DNA of 64,000 bases from Ajuga chamaepitys (GCA_958295605.1 OY282499.1:15811413-15875412); one strand, 5' to 3'. Counted from the first letter of the stretch, positions 11,305-23,332 are shown. Notes: generated by a model from the letters alone, not told the origin. Numbers and translations are program-made.

Positions 11305-11320
11305 CCCACAGATGGCACCA
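11305..11320 (-). promoter_or_regulatory. Probable primer binding site of Copia G
   Basis: The minus strand reads TGGTGCCATCTGTGGG two bases after the 5' LTR end. It begins TGG as expected for pairing with a tRNA CCA end, but differs from the common initiator-Met site; the tRNA was not identified. Confidence 0.55.
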
Positions 11321-11322
11321 CT

Positions 11323-11961
11323 TGTTATGATCCGCTCAATCTCACACACAAACAACACACAACTTGTATTGAATGAAAACCAACCAAGAAATCGGCCACT
11401 TACAACCGGAACCAAGAACAGGAAAGAAAAATGATGAACACAAGACTTTTACATGGTTCGATCAATGTGATCTACATCCACAGAGGTTCTATACACCTCA
11501 ATTCACTCCACTAATCAATCAATTACAAGAAATATCCAGAAACACCAGAAACCCCAATGCACAGCTTGAATTGAGCAGAAAACCCTAGCATTCTAATTCT
11601 CTTGATTGAGTAATGTCTACAGAGGGAAAGATACATCAATCAGCTCGCAACTACAAGTGTTTACAATGTATATAAATGCCGGAGCTCGAATCAGGTTTGA
11701 GGAAGTTGTAACCAATTTTGACCCAAGAACTCAAAACTGCTGCCGCGGGCTTTTTACAACGGTTTCTCATGCAACGGTTTAAAACTGTTGCGAATGGTAG
11801 TTATAACAAACTTGGACCCGGTTCCCATTCTAACCTCTTTTCTGAACTGGTTAAAATCCGGTTCTCTGACCCGGTTCCTTGCAATCCAAACCCGGTTCTG
11901 GAATCCTCAAAGCCTCTACTACATTCCATAAACACTTGATGATATTGAACTATTATCTACA
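11323..11961 (-). repeat. 5' LTR of Copia G
   Basis: Pairs with 6654-7293. Ends TATCTACA at 11961 and is followed by the target duplication TCCCA (11962-11966), which also precedes 6654. Confidence 0.93.
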
Positions 11962-13059
11962 TCCCAGGATTAACAGTAAGCTTTGCTGACCATGTTAACC
12001 CTTAAGTTTAATTAACCAAAACAAGCTCTTCTATTAAGTGATCTTAGTATAAGCTCTCTAGACCTCATTAACTGAACGCATAGAGAACGAGTGTAACGGG
12101 ATAAACACGGTGTTGGACTCACAAGCTCAGTACAAGTGACCGTGATTTATGCTATCCTAGTGAATAATTTCACTATTTGCTACTCGTGAACATAAATTCG
12201 TAACGATTACGTATTACGACAATGGCCTAGTGACAAATATGCGATTACTACTTAGGGGATCAATCCAAATAACAATTCACATAAGAGATCAAATACAAAC
12301 AAATAGCATAAATCGTCTCAAAACATAATCCAATCGAACAAGCACCGTAAGAATTACAAGAATATCCAACTAGAGTTCAACATGGATTAAAGACTGAAAA
12401 TAAACGATTAGTTGCTCATGGCAACGACTAAAAATATGAATCTAATGGAAAGCATAAAACTAAAACAAACTAGAAAGACGAAACTGAGAATGCCGAATCT
12501 TGATCGTTCTTCTTCTCCGGAATCCCCAAATCCGACCTATATGAATGATGAAAAGTCTTAATTTCGGATTTGGGAAGTCACATTTATAGATAGGAATGAG
12601 TTTGGGTGGGATTGGGCTTAAAAAGGGAAAACTTCTCGCTCAAGTAAATAAGACAAAGTCAGTGTCGCGGCCGCGCCCGTCGACTTCAAATCTCCTTCAA
12701 ACGACTCATTTTGTCGCGGCCGCGTTGGATATCTCACGGCTGCGATGACTTCACAGGGCTACTAGCTCTTTCGGGCTTGCTTTTGTAGCAGCCGTGCTTG
12801 CTTATCGCTGCTGCGATTGGCTTTTTCACCCTTGGCTCGATTTTTCTTTGTTTTGGACTCTTCGAGATCATTTCTTCGTCCATCCTTAGTCGAATACAAC
12901 TTCATGGCCTTATATCACTCGAATATCTCTAAAACAAGTCCAAAAACATCAAATAGCCCAGTAATACAAATATAAGCAATTCACAGTCGATTATACATGC
13001 AAATGTTATTAATTGAATACTTAGATCGACCTAATATGCATGCATAAACACGTGTACCA
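11962..13059 (-). repeat. LTR B, outer piece
   Basis: The minus-strand start TGGTACACGTGTTTATGCAT at 13059 matches LTR C at 40916. Together with 6485-6653 it makes about 1.26 kb of LTR. It holds the palindrome cluster at 12664-12816 and features shared with LTR C such as the AGAACGA/TAACGGGATA block near 12085-12105. Confidence 0.82.
12664..12816 (-). repeat. Palindrome pairs of the TCGCGGCCGCGA type in LTR B
   Basis: Copies start at 12665 (TCGCGGCCGCGC), 12714 (TCGCGGCCGCGT), 12734 (TCACGGCTGCGA), 12786 (TAGCAGCCGTGC) and 12805 (TCGCTGCTGCGA). The last four form two pairs with 19-20 bp between partners and 72 bp between pairs, the same layout as LTR A with a different palindrome. Confidence 0.82.
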
Positions 13060-13140
13060 AGTTTAAAAAAAGCCATCTTTTGGGGGTAACCAACGGGCTA
13101 ATTTTTTTTTTTTTTTTTTACAAATCCTCAAAGGGATATG

Positions 13141-16100
13141 CTAAATCACAACCAAGTGCCAACTTCCTCTCCAAAATCCAACGAGCAATAAATCAGCATT
13201 AGACATTTGCGTAAGCTTTTCTACTACCAATAATTGAATTTGGGAGGCCGGTAGCACTTGGTTATGAATTTTAGCCTGGTTACGAGCATACCAGATCAAC
13301 CAAAAGATAAGGATAGACAAAGAAATCCTAATATGCTCGTGAATGCTCAACTTCTTAAAGCAAAGAGTAAACAAATGATTTACAGAACAATTTAAGGGTA
13401 TGCCAATCTACAAAAGTGTAGAAAAATGTTTCCAGACAGCCAAAGGGGTAGAGCAGTGTATGAATGTATAAGTGGTCTCCTCAAATGTAGCACAACCAAA
13501 TGGGCATCTAGAAATGACCTCAAATCCTTTTCTTTTGAGGTTGCCATCAAAGGGATATAAATGAATTAACTAACCTCCAAACAAACAAGGATTGAGACTG
13601 TAATAATGATTTAGGCCACATCATTGATTGCCAAGCTGTTAAAGGCTTAGGCGATCTCAGGGCATTCCAAGTGGAAGAAAATGTAAAGAGACAATTAGCG
13701 GTAAGTTTCCAAACAGGACAATGAGGAAGATTCAAATTAACACACAAGGTTAGAATATCATCAATCACATGTACATGCAAAATATTTCTCCATTCATCCA
13801 AAGACCAACCATTTTTACCCTAATATGTTTTCACAAAATGAAATTTCACCTTTCCCAATTCGCCAAAAATATTCTCATCAGTAAAGTGCTGCACTTTAAG
13901 CATTCTTTTCCAAAAATGAGACTGTTGCTATCAAAGTCAGCATTAAATGAATATGTGTTTTTGAGGTATTTTTGCTTCAACACTTTGCACCATAGTGCAT
14001 TGGAAGTTTTAAACTTCCATCATGCATTGGTAGCAATTATTGATATGAAAAATACTTCTCACACCAAGACCACCTTCATTCTTAGGGAAGCATACCTTAT
14101 CCCATGCTGCTCAATGGATTTTTCTACTATCAGATTTGGATCCCCATAAAAAGCTATTAAACAACCTATATAATATGCTAATAACTGATTTAGTGGGTCT
14201 AACAACTCTAAAAGTGTATATAGGAATAGAAGCTAACACACTTTTAATTAATTCCAATCTACCACCCATACTTAGTAACAATTTATCCCACCTAGTCAAC
14301 CTACTTTTTACTTTTTCAAAAAGTTCTTGAATAAGAGAAGTTTTAACTTTTCCTTTAAACAGAGACACGCCGAAGTATTTAAAAAGCAAGCGTCCCTAAG
14401 AAAAGCTAGTAAAATCCAGAATTCTTTTTTTTTTTTTTTTTCGTATAAGCAATGGTGTGTTTTCCAAATATGACAGTGCTCTTTGAATAATAAATTTTTT
14501 ACCCAATTGCTAACTCAAAAGAAACCAGAATACTTAATAATTTCTTAAAACATACCAGAATAGTGGAGGTGAAAACAACTGTATCATCAGCAAAAGATAA
14601 TGATGAAATCATGATTCCCTTTTTATGAAATTTCAAACTAGGATAAATATCAAACAACTTAATTAACCCATTTGTTAGCACATTAGAAAATAAGGCAAAA
14701 AGACTAGGAGAAAGTAGGTCTCCTTGTCTTATTCCTCTACTGGACTTGAAAACAGTAGATAAAGAGTCATTAATAATAAAACAAAATCATGAATTGTCCA
14801 CACTATTAGCAACATAGGATATAAACAAACTAGGAAATCCTAACAAGCTTAAGATCATATAAAGAGGGCAACCCACTAAATTCTATCGCAAGCCTTTTGA
14901 AGTTCAATTTTGAGAACCATCCTCCCATTTTTGTTCTTAACATGAAAATCTTGGACCATTTCTTGAGCAACGATAATGTTATATGATATATCTTTAGTGG
15001 GGACAAATCCACTTTGCAAAGGTGGAATCAATGTAGGAAGAAGATGAGACAACCTATTATTAATCATCTTGGTAAATATTTTATTAATCATCTTGGTAAA
15101 TATTTTATTAATCACATTGCACAAACTAATTGGTCTAAAATCTGCCCACACCTTAACGTGATCTTTTTTAGTGATAAGGGCTATAGAGGTGCAAGTAAAA
15201 CTTCTAGGCATGGGGATACCTAAAAAGAATTCCTTAAAAACTTCTAATAAATCCTCCCTAATCAAATACCAACAATGTTGGTAAAATAAGGAAGAAAACC
15301 CATCAAGCCCAACCATACTATCTTTATCAATACTAAATGCATCCTCATAAATTTCCTCTAAAGCAGGACGACAATCTGCTTAACAATCTCATCTTGATTT
15401 ATGAGTGGCTTAATAGTGCTAAAGATAGGGCTATCAATATCACAACCTTCACTAGAGAACATCTTTTCAGATAATCACATGCAGACGAGTTGATTACACT
15501 AGGCTCATTGACAACAATATCATTCACAAAATTTTCAGCAATTTCATTTTTAAATCTTTTTTTCTTTAGCAAAAAATGAAAATAACTTGTGTTTTTCCTC
15601 CTTCGTATAGCCATATACAGGCTGATTTTTGTTTTCAGAAGGACTCTTCTAAAGCCAAAGTAAGAGAAAGTTCAGCTTGCCTTTGCTTTAAAGTAAGTAG
15701 TTATGGATCAGTGGGATTATTCAAACAAATATAAATATTTCGTTGCTCAATCAGGTTCTTTTTCAGCCGTTTTAACCCTATCCATAATGTTACCAAAATA
15801 GTTTTTATTCTAGGTTTTGAGACATGCTTTTAACCTATAAAGCTTCTGCTAAAAATTCACCATCCCCTATGATCAGTGGGCAAAGTCCAAGACTCTTCCA
15901 CAAGCTTAAAAAAGGTATGGTGTTTGGTCCTTGCATTTAAGAACCTAAATGAGGGCTTATGATTACCATTCTCAACACATAGTCATAAACAAAGGACAAT
16001 GCTCAGATGGACCTTTAGTTAAGCAACATACCTCAAACTTGTTAAGCAGATCCACCCACTTTGAAGACACTAGGACTCTATCTAGTCTCTCAAATACATG

Positions 16101-16610
16101 GTTTGCATACAATGTAAATGAGGGACCAAAAACCCCTCATCTTCATGACAACAATCAATAATCATACATCCAAATCATCCATAGATTTAAGCTTAAGGGC
16201 CCTCATCTTTTTTCTCCTCTGTAGGTGGTGTTAAAATAGCTACTACAATCCAAGGAGAATCAGGATGGGCACTATCCCTAAGCTCATTCTAAAGATTCAA
16301 CCCAATATTCCTATCACATGAAGCATACAAAAAAGTAGCAAAAAATGTGACTCCCAACACAGATTCACAATCTCAACATCAATCATTTGTGTAGTAGCAC
16401 ATAAAACATCTAATGTAGTATGATCTTTCCACATAACCCATATCTTGGCATTAGCATTCACCACAACATATTGATAACCAAATTTATGGATAAGGACGGG
16501 ATCAAGTGCAGCATACTTAGGTTCAAGAATAGCAAAAACATCAGGGTTTTTCTTTTTTATTAAGTCTTTCAAGTAATTTTAGATTTTCTTACTACCTATA
16601 CCTCTAATAT
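13141..16610 (-). pseudogene. LINE copy 1 ORF2: endonuclease, reverse transcriptase, C-terminal domain
   Basis: Fragments in several frames. The APE-type endonuclease start lies at 16297-16572 (KKNPDVFAILEPKY). RT lies at 14876-15316 (GLDGFSSLFYQHCW, ALITKKDHV, DFRPISLCNVINKI, LQSGFVPTKDISYN) and continues with the catalytic FADD box near 14590 (ISSLSFADDTVVFT). The thumb region is at 14111-14389 (YFGVSLFKGK, RWDKLLLSMGGRLELIKSVL). A zf-RVT-like domain follows at 13200-13560 (CPFGCATFEE). A 24-bp direct duplication near 15061-15110 (TTATTAATCATCTTGGTAAA) repeats NKIFTKMI. Numerous stops make it inactive. Confidence 0.87.
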
Positions 16611-16639
16611 TCCATGTAACTATGATAATTTCTTAAAGG

Positions 16640-18188
16640 AAGAGGTGTTACCTTCGGTGAACACGGTGCCTCTTCTAGTGTGCATTACTAGAGGGCCAGT
16701 ATTCATCCTTTTTAGGTTTTTCAATCTTCATTCTGGCCATCTTTTTTCTGTCAGGCACATAACCTCCATCCCAAGACTCAACATGTCTTTCTTGTTCGTC
16801 ATTGTCCTCAATTATCTCATCAAAAAGAGACATAGGAACAACTTTGATAGATAAATTCCTATCTTCAAAGACACAATCATCATCATTTACAGATAGGGCC
16901 AATTTAGAAAAAAGAATTTTCCTGAACCTCAATTTGATCCAATGGATCAAATTTCAAAGAACCCGACCCCTCAGGTTTTTTAACCACATTACTCCACAGC
17001 ACATACTCATTTTTATCATTAACAACATCACCTGATTGGATAAGAGTAGAGTCCACACTTTCACCTTTATTCAGGTAGGAATTGTTTGCCACATTCTCAT
17101 ATCATTCTCAAGACAATTGGGAGCAGTAGCCTTCCTAGGAGGAGCCACATCATTCGATGAATTAGCAGTAACAACATTTCGGACAACAGTAGAAGGCAAC
17201 AAAGGATCAAATTCATTAACATTTAACACATCATTGGGGTCAATGTCTTTATTCTCGTTCACCATAGAAACCCATTATTTTTCGACTGTTCTAATCTCAT
17301 TCACTTTCCCACCAGCTTTGTTAGCCTGTTTCCTATGATATTCTTCATTAAAACAGTCAATATCAATATGACCCAGGTGCTTACACTTAGAACAATAGTA
17401 AGGAATTTTTTCGTAATTCAGGTTTTGAGTTATCACATTTTCCCACACCCTATGAATATCTCATCAGCCCTAGGTTTAGACAAATCAAGTTCCACACAAA
17501 TTCGGGCCACACTAGGCCTTCACCTACCAGCCGTGGCCTCATCTATTCTCAAGGAAGATCCTATCAGAGAAGTAATTTTATATAAATCCTTTTTATAAAA
17601 ATATGTAATGGCAATTCTGGCAAACAGTTCCAGATAGGGACACCAGGAGATTCTGATTTAGTCTCAAAATCCTTAGAACATTTAAAAAAAAAAAAAAAAA
17701 CCATAGGATACTAGTAACATGAATAAGTTGTTTAGCCCATAAACGTTGAAAATCCTCTACATTACTCAATTTAATCATCACATGTTTTATGTTAATAGAT
17801 CCAATGAAAACTGAACCCACAAATCGAAAATCGATAAACTAGATTGTGTAGATCGAAATGGTGGGCTACCATGCGAAGACTTCCAAATCAAAATAAACTT
17901 ACATTGAGCAGCTAGGGTTTCGATTTTTGCCTCCGAAAATTAAAATGATTGGAGTACCTCTATAGATTCTAATCGAGCCAACTATTTCCGCAGCTACTGG
18001 TAAACAGCTTCTTCGTCGATCTTCCCTCTAGAGTCTCGGCCAACGATCTTGTGCGCAACATTCAGAAAAGTTTTCGAGGCAAGGTTAATAGTAGGGAGAG
18101 ATTTTTCTATATCTGGCCTTTTATTACGGAGATCCGAGGAATCCTCACCCTTGACCGCTGACGGGAGCGAGAAACTCGTCGTTGCCAC
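16640..18188 (-). pseudogene. LINE copy 1 ORF1: DUF4283-like domain and zinc knuckle
   Basis: The minus-strand start near 18188 gives KSLPTINLASKTFLN. The frame near 17593-17820 has VFIGSINIKHVMIKLS and FQRLWAKQLIHV, the core of the plant LINE ORF1 DUF4283 region. A CCHC knuckle CSKCKHLGHIDIDC is encoded near 17350-17395. The expanded A/T run at 17682-17700 disrupts the frame. ORF1 proteins coat LINE RNA; this copy is broken. Confidence 0.8.
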
Positions 18189-18751
18189 TATTAGGAGAGG
18201 TGAGTTGTGAGAAGAGCAGAAGATGGAGGCTAGTTATGGCGGATTTTCTCTTGTTGGAGAATGAGTAATTGGAGATTTCTCTTACTAGAAGAATTAAAAA
18301 ACCTGAGCTGAAAATGTTCTACAAATTTGATACCTAATGCATGATGGGGCAAATGCTTTTATAGCACAATAGCTCTTTGTTTCTTATAAGGGCCCATTTG
18401 TTATCTACCTTAAATATAAAAGTAAAATGGTTGAATAATCAATTAGATAATGTGTCTTTTTGTAGCTTTTTTTAGTTTTTATTTTTAAATTATAATTAAG
18501 GTTAATTTCAGAATGCAACCTGAACTATTAATTAATTTTCAGTTTCAAGTCTAAACAAAAATATTTCCGATTGCAACCTGCATAACATATTTTTTATGCA
18601 ATTGGCAACTTCGGCCATATTTCAGGATATATAGGCCATGTCCCATGCACATGACCCATTGACCAATAATATGGTGACACGTGGCCACTAATAAAAAAAG
18701 AAAAATCGAAAATACTTTAAAAATCGAAAAAAAAAAAAAAGAAAAACAATA

Positions 18752-18981
18752 CTCCCTCCGTCCCGAATGAACTTGCACACTTTCTATTTCGGTCCGTCCC
18801 AAATAATTTGCACACTTTTTAAAAAATGAAACAAATCTCATAAATTCTACCCCACAATACATCTTTATTTACCAAATAAAACAAAAAGATAAATTTGAAA
18901 AGTCAACATAACCCAAAAGAATAACTTTTCCTTAATATATGTGCCCACTTACTAGTGCAACTTCATTCGGGACAAATGGAG
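18752..18981. mobile_element. Stowaway-type MITE
   Basis: Begins TA|CTCCCTCCGTCCC and ends GGGACAAATGGAG|TA, the Stowaway terminal repeat with TA target duplication. It is about 230 bp with no coding capacity, and lies inside the left arm of the MULE. Confidence 0.87.
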
Positions 18982-19629
18982 TAATACCTATAAATTATCT
19001 AAAAGAAAATTTCAAAATTATTAAAAATATAAAAATTATATAAATTTCTAAATAATTTTATATAAAAAATAAAAAATAAAAAATAAAAAAATTCTTTGGA
19101 AATTTCAAACAGGAAATTAACAAAAAAATCTAAAATTAATTTTAAAAATTCTGCAAATGAAAAAAAAGAATCAAAAAAACTGGTTAATAATTTTAAAAAA
19201 TAAAATAATTTATTAAAAATATAAAATTATATAATAATTATATATATAATGAAAAAATTATTTTGAAAATTATAAAATCCAGGAAATTAATAAAAAAACC
19301 TAAATTTATTTAAAAATTATGGAAAAAAATGAAAAATGAAAAATACTTATAAAATAAAATAAAAATCTAGAAAAATAAAAATAAAATTTTATAAAATTTA
19401 ATTTTAAAAAATTTAATTTTAGATTTTTACAACTAGAAATAAATCCTGAAAAATAATAAATATTCGAAAATAGTATATAGAAAATATATTCTCAGAAATA
19501 GAAAAAATAAGAAATCTAATTTCAGATTTTAAAAATAAATATAATTTTTTCCGAAAGTTACTAAAAACAGATTAAATTTTTGAAACAATTATATAAACAA
19601 AGGTTTCATAGAAAAAAGGTGAAAAAATG

Positions 19630-20000
19630 GAATTTTCTCCTCCCCTGCCGGCGGACTCTCTCTCGATGATGGACACATTGAAGGAGGTTCAGCTGTCTTG
19701 TGCAGCCGTCAAACTAGAAAAAGAAAAAGAAAAAAAAAAGAAAAAAAGAGAAGCCAACCTTTCCTCTTAGCAGTTCCGTCGTCGTCTTGCTGTTGCCACC
19801 TAAATCACCGCCGAGCTGCGATTAGGCCGAGAAACCAGGTCTATCGGAGAACACCCCCGCTTTTACTGTCCATGACCATTATTGTTGTTTGTGCGCGTGT
19901 TACTCACGTCCAGGCTACCCTAACGTCGTCGTCGCTCTTTTATATGTCCCCGGAGTATGGTCATTTTTGTGTGTGTGAAATCAAAAGAGGAGCATAAATG
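19630..20000 (+). other. GC-richer centre of the MULE, possible captured host fragment
   Basis: Between two AT-rich inverted arms lies a segment of normal coding-like composition, with an open frame from 19698 to 19997 (99 codons: ...SSCCCHLNHRRAAIRPRNQ...). I recognise no family in it. Its composition contrast and central position fit the Pack-MULE pattern, but an old spacer is equally possible. Confidence 0.35.
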
Positions 20001-20970
20001 AGGTTTTAGGTGGGAGTAAATCGGCCATCCACGTCTAGTAAAGAGAGGAATTGGGAATTTAATTCTCAATTCCCAAATTTCATTTAAAATAATTTTTTTT
20101 ATCTAGATTTTTTAAATGAATTTGTAAATTTTCAAAATAAATTTCTAAAATTTATATTTAGTTTAAGAATTTCTGAAGTAATTTTGATTTTTGTTACTTT
20201 CTTGAATTTTAAAAATTTCAAAATAATTTTTTTATATAAAATTGTTTAGAAATTTATATAATTTTATATTTTTATCATTTTCTAAATAAATTACAAGTTT
20301 GTTTTTCGATTTTTTTTTATATTTATTTTTCAGAATTTTGAAAATTAATTTTAGATTTTTTTGTTAATTTCCTGAATTTAATTTTATTTTTATATTTTAT
20401 ATAAAATTATTTAGAAATTTATGTAATTTTTATATTTTTAATAATTTATTTTTATTATTTTAAATAACTTAGAAGTATTTTTATAATTCTTTTTATTTTT
20501 CAAAATAAAAGTATTTTTAGATTATTTTTTATATTTATTTTCAGAATTTTCAAAATTAATTTTAGATTTTTTTGTTAATTTCCTGAATTTAAAATTTTCA
20601 AAATAATTTTTTTTATTATTTTTATATTACATTATTTAGAAATTTATATAAATTTTTTTAATAAATTATTTTAAAATTTTAAATAATTTATAAGTATATT
20701 TTATTTTTCTTTTTTTGGGGTTTTTCAAAATAAAAGTATTTTCAATTTTTTTTTTGTTATTAGTGGCCATGTGCCATGATAGCCGGAAATATGGGTGGAG
20801 ATGCAAACTGCAACAAAAACGCGTTATACATTTTGCAACTGAACATATTTTTTGTTTAGATTAGAAACTAAAAAATGACTAACAGTTCAAGTTGCAGTAT
20901 GGAATTAACCCTTATAACTAATACATACATATACACGTTCTTTCTTGCAAATGAGATGCGTTCGTTAAGA

Positions 20971-22440
20971 GTCAATAGCAATATGACCAAGGTGCTTACA
21001 CTTAGAGGTGGAAATTCGGGCGGCCCGGCCTGATCGAGCCAATGTCATATTTCGGATCGAGTCGGGCCGGCTTAAGATTTAGTCAGGCCTAAAATTAGTT
21101 GGCCCGGCTCAGGATATTCCCCTATAATATACTAAGATTATCGAACTGACTCGGGGTCCGTCGGGCTTTTGGCCTATCGGGCCGGTCCGGTCGGGCTTTT
21201 GGCCTATCGGGCCGGTCCGGTCGGGCCAAATAGTACTTCGAGCCTACATTTCTTTGGCCGGACCATCTAAAATATCGGACCTACTAGGCTGGTCTGTCAG
21301 GTCGGGCCGATTTTGCCACCTCTACTTACACTTAGAACAATAGTGAATAATTTTTATCATAATTCAGCTTTTGAGTTATCAGATTTTCCCCACACCCTAT
21401 GAATATCTCATCAGACATAGGTTAAGACAAATCAAGTTCCACACAAATTCAAGCCACACTAAGCCTTAACCTACCAGTCGTGGCCTCATCTATTCTCAAA
21501 AGAGATCCTATTAGAGAAGCAATTTTATATAAAGCCTTTTTATATAAATATGTAATGGCAATTCTGGCAAACACATCCAGATAGGGATTACATGAGATTC
21601 CGATTTAGTGTCAAAATCCTTAGAACATTTAAAAACAACCATAGGATACCCAGAAACATGAACAAGTTGTTTAGCCCATAAATGTTGAAAATCGTCTTCA
21701 TTACTCAATTTAGTCATCACATATATTATGTTAATAGATCCAATGAAAACTGAACCCACAAAACCAGATAAACTAGATTGCATGGATCGAAATGGTGGGC
21801 TACCATGCGAAAACTTTTCAATCAAAATAAACTTACACTAAGAAGCAAGGGTTTCAGTTTTCACCTCCAAAAATTAAACGATCACAGTCCCTCTGTAGAT
21901 TTTGGTCGAGCCAACCATTTCCATAGCTACTGGATTAAAAAGCTTCTCCTTCAATCTGCCCTCTAGTTTCTCGGCCAACGACTTCTCATGCGCAATATTC
22001 AGAAAAGTTTTCCGGGCAAGGTTAACAGTGGGGAGAGATTTGTCCAGATCTGGACCTTTATTAAAGAGATCTGAGAAATCCCACCTTCGACAGCCGTCGT
22101 TGCCGCCATTAGGGGAGGTGAGTTGCGAGAAGAGTAGAAAATGAAGGTTGGTGGTGGCGGCCAATTTCCTCTTGTCGGAGGAGTAATTGAAGGTTTCTCT
22201 TACTGAAGAATAAAAAACCTGAACTGAAAACGTTCTACAAATTAGATACCTAATGCATGATGGGCAAATGTTTTAATAGCACAATAGCTCTTTGTTTCTT
22301 GTAAGGGTCCATTTCTTATCTACCTTAAATATCAAAGTAAATGGTCGATTAATCAATTAGATAATGTATCTTTTTGTAGCTTTTTTAGTTTTTTTAAATT
22401 ATAACTAATACATACATATACACGTTCTTTCTTGCAAAAA
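20971..22440 (-). mobile_element. LINE copy 2, 5' part only (ORF1), duplicated with flank
   Basis: Matches 17356-18505 plus the post-MULE flank 20912-20945 at roughly 90% by eye, both ending with CATATACACGTTCTTTCTTG. It encodes ORF1 pieces VFIGSINIIYVMTKLS (frame 21511-21825) and KSLPTVNLARKTFLN (21874-22164). It lacks ORF2 and poly(A). LINEs are normally truncated at the 5' end, so this 5'-only copy suggests a duplication rather than a separate insertion. Confidence 0.8.
21003..21324. mobile_element. Small hAT-type element inserted in LINE copy 2
   Basis: Ends TAGAGGTGGAAATTCGGGC and, from the right, TAGAGGTGGCAAAATCGGC. The 8-bp target duplication CTTACACT is at 20995-21002 and 21325-21332. 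The interior is GC-rich, with repeated TCGGGC/GGCCC runs and a direct repeat near 21160-21230. No coding capacity; length 322 bp. Confidence 0.85.
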
Positions 22441-22592
22441 TGAGGAGAGTTGGTTGATGCACTATTTTTTCCCTAGTGTTCCGCAAGTATACGGATCTTA
22501 AGCATACAGTGACAGACAAGGTCGATTTACAGAGATTGTTCCCTAATTTTAATATCTCTACTCTATCTAAACTCTCGAATTAAGGATGAATT

Positions 22593-23332
22593 TGTTGGGA
22601 AGTAACGAACAGTACAAATAATAACAAACGATAAACGAGAAGCATCGACAAAGCCAAAATAAAGACACCAAATTTAACGTGGTTCGCAAACAACTTGTTA
22701 GTTACGTCCACGACCAAACGAGAGGAACCAATCAAATTCAACAGAGTGCTTACAACATAGGACAAAGACTTCGTCCTATCAAACGGAGACAAACTCGAGT
22801 ATCAATCAATTGATGCTCGACCAAAATAACTCTCCACACTCTATAACCAAACGACTCTAAACCCGAAAATAGAGTCCCAACTCAAATTAGACAACCTCTC
22901 TCTTGTCTCTCAAATCAAATTCAACGACTGATCAATCAATCTATTCAATCAATTGACTAATACAAATTCCAAAGACAATAGGCCTATTTATAAGCCCCAA
23001 AACCTAATCCTAGACAGGAAAGGAATCCTATTGGGCCTAGGCTTGCGCCGGCCCATCTTCTGCGCCGCCAGGCCTGCCGCGGGCGCGACAGATTCTTCAC
23101 GTCAACTCCTCGTCACTTCGAATAATGCGCCCGCGACCTCTGCGGCTGTAGCAATGTGGCGCGGCCGCGCCGGACAGCCCACTCTCTAGCGTCCAAACTC
23201 AATTTCTCATCATACTTGGTCGCGGTCGTGTCCTCCGACGCGTCCAATTTCAACGACGTCCAAATCCAAGCCTCCACCTCGATGCGAACGTCAATTCAAA
23301 CCAATCCAGATTCAAGGCACAAATTCCTAACA
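22593..23332 (-). repeat. LTR of the coding-free Copia-like element (left copy)
   Basis: TGTTGGGAAGTAACG to ATTCCTAACA. Contains GC-rich palindrome-like motifs near 23079-23175 (GCCGCGGGCGCGAC, GCGCCCGCGACC, GCGCGGCCGCGCC). Confidence 0.9.

Larger units (their letters stand above)
6654..11961 (-). mobile_element. Ty1/Copia element G, structurally complete, inserted in LTR B
   Basis: Two LTRs of about 640 bp (6654-7293 and 11323-11961) flank a gag-protease-integrase-RT-RNase H region in Copia order on the minus strand. The 5-bp target duplication TCCCA is present on both sides (6649-6653, 11962-11966). By eye the LTRs differ at roughly 15-20 positions, so the insertion is younger than element B. 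The coding region has several stops and one frameshift, so it is non-autonomous now. The protease motif DTGCSFHMCP and RT box YVDDMLIA resemble Tork/Tnt1-type Copia; lineage is a tentative inference. Confidence 0.95.
5276..13059 (-). mobile_element. Gypsy (Athila-like) element B, truncated and twice interrupted
   Basis: On the minus strand the 5' LTR starts at 13059 (TGGTACACGTG...). It is interrupted by Copia G at 6654-11961 and resumes to about 6485. The LTR 3' end, primer site and gag N-terminus are missing. Gag C-terminus and protease follow to 5276, where element A is inserted. Gag and protease are close relatives of those in A (for example FLKDLC, FQKKIPPK, MFVIPCKIGN), but the palindromes are of a different sequence type. 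Confidence 0.85.
13102..18495 (-). mobile_element. L1-type LINE (non-LTR retrotransposon), copy 1
   Basis: Minus strand. The poly(A) tail is the T run at 13102-13119. ORF2 (about 13141-16610) has endonuclease, RT and a zinc-knuckle-like C-terminal domain; ORF1 (about 16640-18188) has a DUF4283-like region and a CCHC knuckle. The 5' UTR/flank continues to about 18495, as judged from similarity to copy 2 (20971-22440). Both ORFs are heavily broken. No target duplication could be fixed. Confidence 0.88.
18500..20911. mobile_element. Mutator-like (MULE) foldback element, non-autonomous
   Basis: The ends are long terminal inverted repeats: GGTTAATTTCAGAATGCAAC at the left against GGGTTAATTCCATACTGCAA read from the right, with similarity over about 150 bp. 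Flanking direct repeats are TTATAATTAA (18490-18499) and TTATAACTAA (20912-20921), a 10-bp target duplication with one change. The duplicated LINE copy keeps the empty site (AAATTATAACTAATAC near 22398-22412), which confirms the insertion. AT-rich inner arms (about 18990-19630 and 20040-20750) are also inverted relative to each other. No transposase is present. The central 19630-20000 segment is GC-richer and may be captured DNA. Confidence 0.85.
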
